Of a DNA stretch of 64,000 nucleotides, positions 63,225 to 64,000 are shown in pieces; position 1 is the stretch's first letter; every line of letters begins with the position of its first letter. The notes below the pieces were generated by a model that saw only the letters and a program-made list of their open reading frames with translations, had not been told where the DNA came from and did no database searches. The stretch is taken from NCBI RefSeq assembly GCF_016650635.1, contig NZ_JAEKFI010000003.1, positions 806,001 through 870,000 on the forward strand, in the 5' to 3' direction. The stretch comes from Pseudomonas sp. TH43 (GTDB taxonomy: Bacteria; Pseudomonadota; Gammaproteobacteria; Pseudomonadales; Pseudomonadaceae). The position numbers were made by a program, and so were the translations under genes.

Positions 63225-64000
63225 ATGTTCAAGCGAAACACCTTAGGCCTCGGTGGCACCGCCTTGTGCGGTGCCCTGCTGGTCAGCGGCTGTGCCAATC
63301 ACATGTCACAACGCAGCGAGCACGAAGAGCGGGTCGAGCGAAAGTTGCTCGACCATAGCCTGCAAATTGATGTCGGTGAGCCTAAGGCGCTTGAGCTGCC
63401 GCAGCGACGCGTGAAGATCAACGAACAGAAGACTTTTGAAGTCACCGAGTTCGAAGTCACCCGTCATTACGATCGCTACACGCCGTACCAGCCTTGGCGG
63501 GAGGTCTACGAGATCCCGCTGGGCGTAGTGGCCGTGGTTGGCGGTGTCGGCGCGAACGTGGTCAACGTCTTCGCCCTCGGCAACCTGCCGGACAGCGTGA
63601 CCAAGGACTGGCTCAGCTACGGCTTCGCCGGGCTCAACCCGTTCATGAATGTGCAGTCCAACGGTCGTGCGCAGCAGAACCTGGCCGGTATCGATGAAGT
63701 CCAGCGCGACAAGCGCACGGAGTATTCAAGCCTGCCGTGGAGCGAGCGCCCGGTGCAGGTCAAGGCCGGCAAGCAGACGTTCGACATGACCACCGATCGT
63801 AACGGTGTCCTGCGCCTGAACCTGCTCGACAGTCCCTTTGCCGAAAATGACCTCAACCATGTCGGCAAACTGCAGATCAGCGTCGAAGACGCCAAGGATG
63901 ACGTGCACTCTGACACTTCCCTGATCATCAGCAGCCAATTGCGTGGCAAGTTGCTGGAAGCGCACGGGCTGATTTACGACGATCTGGAAGACGACGAAGT
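63225..64000 (+). CDS. Lipoprotein of unknown function, 3' end cut by the window
   Basis: The open frame runs from the ATG at 63225 to the window edge (258 full codons). A lipoprotein signal peptide MFKRNTLGLGG...LLVSGC (C23) opens it. The mature part has a basic, charged segment, one hydrophobic stretch (GVVAVVGGVGANVVNVFALGN) and a beta-rich C-terminal half. I do not recognise the family. It lies 17 bases after proS, so it is probably co-transcribed. Confidence 0.75.
   Translation, partial: MFKRNTLGLGGTALCGALLVSGCANHMSQRSEHEERVERKLLDHSLQIDVGEPKALELPQRRVKINEQKTFEVTEFEVTRHYDRYTPYQPWREVYEIPLGVVAVVGGVGANVVNVFALGNLPDSVTKDWLSYGFAGLNPFMNVQSNGRAQQNLAGIDEVQRDKRTEYSSLPWSERPVQVKAGKQTFDMTTDRNGVLRLNLLDSPFAENDLNHVGKLQISVEDAKDDVHSDTSLIISSQLRGKLLEAHGLIYDDLEDDE

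Noticed and set aside
1..64000. tRNA, rRNA, IS element or prophage
   Set aside because: I looked for tRNA-like cloverleaf segments with CCA ends, transposase motifs and phage structural genes in all gaps and saw none. A covariance-model scan was not possible here.

Overview
The window is chromosomal DNA of a fluorescent-group Pseudomonas. The evidence is high G+C codon use, three typical families of Pseudomonas intergenic palindromes, and familiar gene blocks: a braC/livHMGF operon, pdxH, nhaA, ampG-proS, and dcd next to a cold-shock gene. No rRNA, tRNA, CRISPR, IS element or prophage was seen. Coordinates include stop codons. Starts were chosen from ribosome-binding sites, signal peptides or known family N-termini.

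Layout. 1-7 kb: the start of an MFS transporter, a YkgJ-type Cys-cluster protein, an MHYT-GGDEF-EAL c-di-GMP enzyme whose 3' end overlaps a convergent dehydrogenase, a stand-alone tubulin/FtsZ-like protein, and a DUF2288 protein. 7-12.4 kb: a complete branched-chain amino-acid ABC transporter. 12.5-15.5 kb: two secreted paralogues sharing a C-terminal module (single in one, tandem in the other). 15.8-18.2 kb: a four-gene bufferin-type (BufA-BufB-BufC-DoxX) metallophore operon. 18.4-25.1 kb: a LysR/SDR divergent pair, a lipoprotein, an FAD oxidoreductase, a PLP enzyme and NhaA. 25.4-26.3 kb: a broken S-type bacteriocin gene with an apparently intact candidate immunity gene. 26.3-35.8 kb: envelope and housekeeping genes (glycine-zipper lipoprotein, PdxH, an OmpA lipoprotein with a histone-H1-like tail, a serine hydrolase, a large glycoside-hydrolase-like protein, DinG, a CopD-family protein). 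35.8-36.8 kb: an array of eight ~124-bp tandem repeats built around a palindrome. 36.8-39.6 kb: collagen-like protein, DUF1145 protein and two OmpA/TSP3 lipoprotein paralogues. 39.7-45.8 kb: two SEC-C proteins, an LEA/WHy lipoprotein, an isochorismatase-fold protein, a GST and a penicillin-acylase-family lipoprotein. 46-56.5 kb: the ligase-associated DNA-repair set (exonuclease + ATP-dependent ligase; Lhr-type helicase + PdeM), split in two by a five-gene basic-amino-acid ABC transporter operon. 56.6-64 kb: dcd, csp, a DUF481 protein, an alkyltransferase-like protein, ampG, proS and a truncated lipoprotein gene.

The most notable items are the solitary tubulin-superfamily gene, the eight-copy palindrome array, the bufferin operon, the split Lhr/ligase repair system, the bacteriocin remnant whose toxin C-terminus survives out of frame, and a shared leader in which the Shine-Dalgarno of two OmpA paralogues is paired inside a hairpin. 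All functional calls rest on reading motifs by eye; no database search was run.
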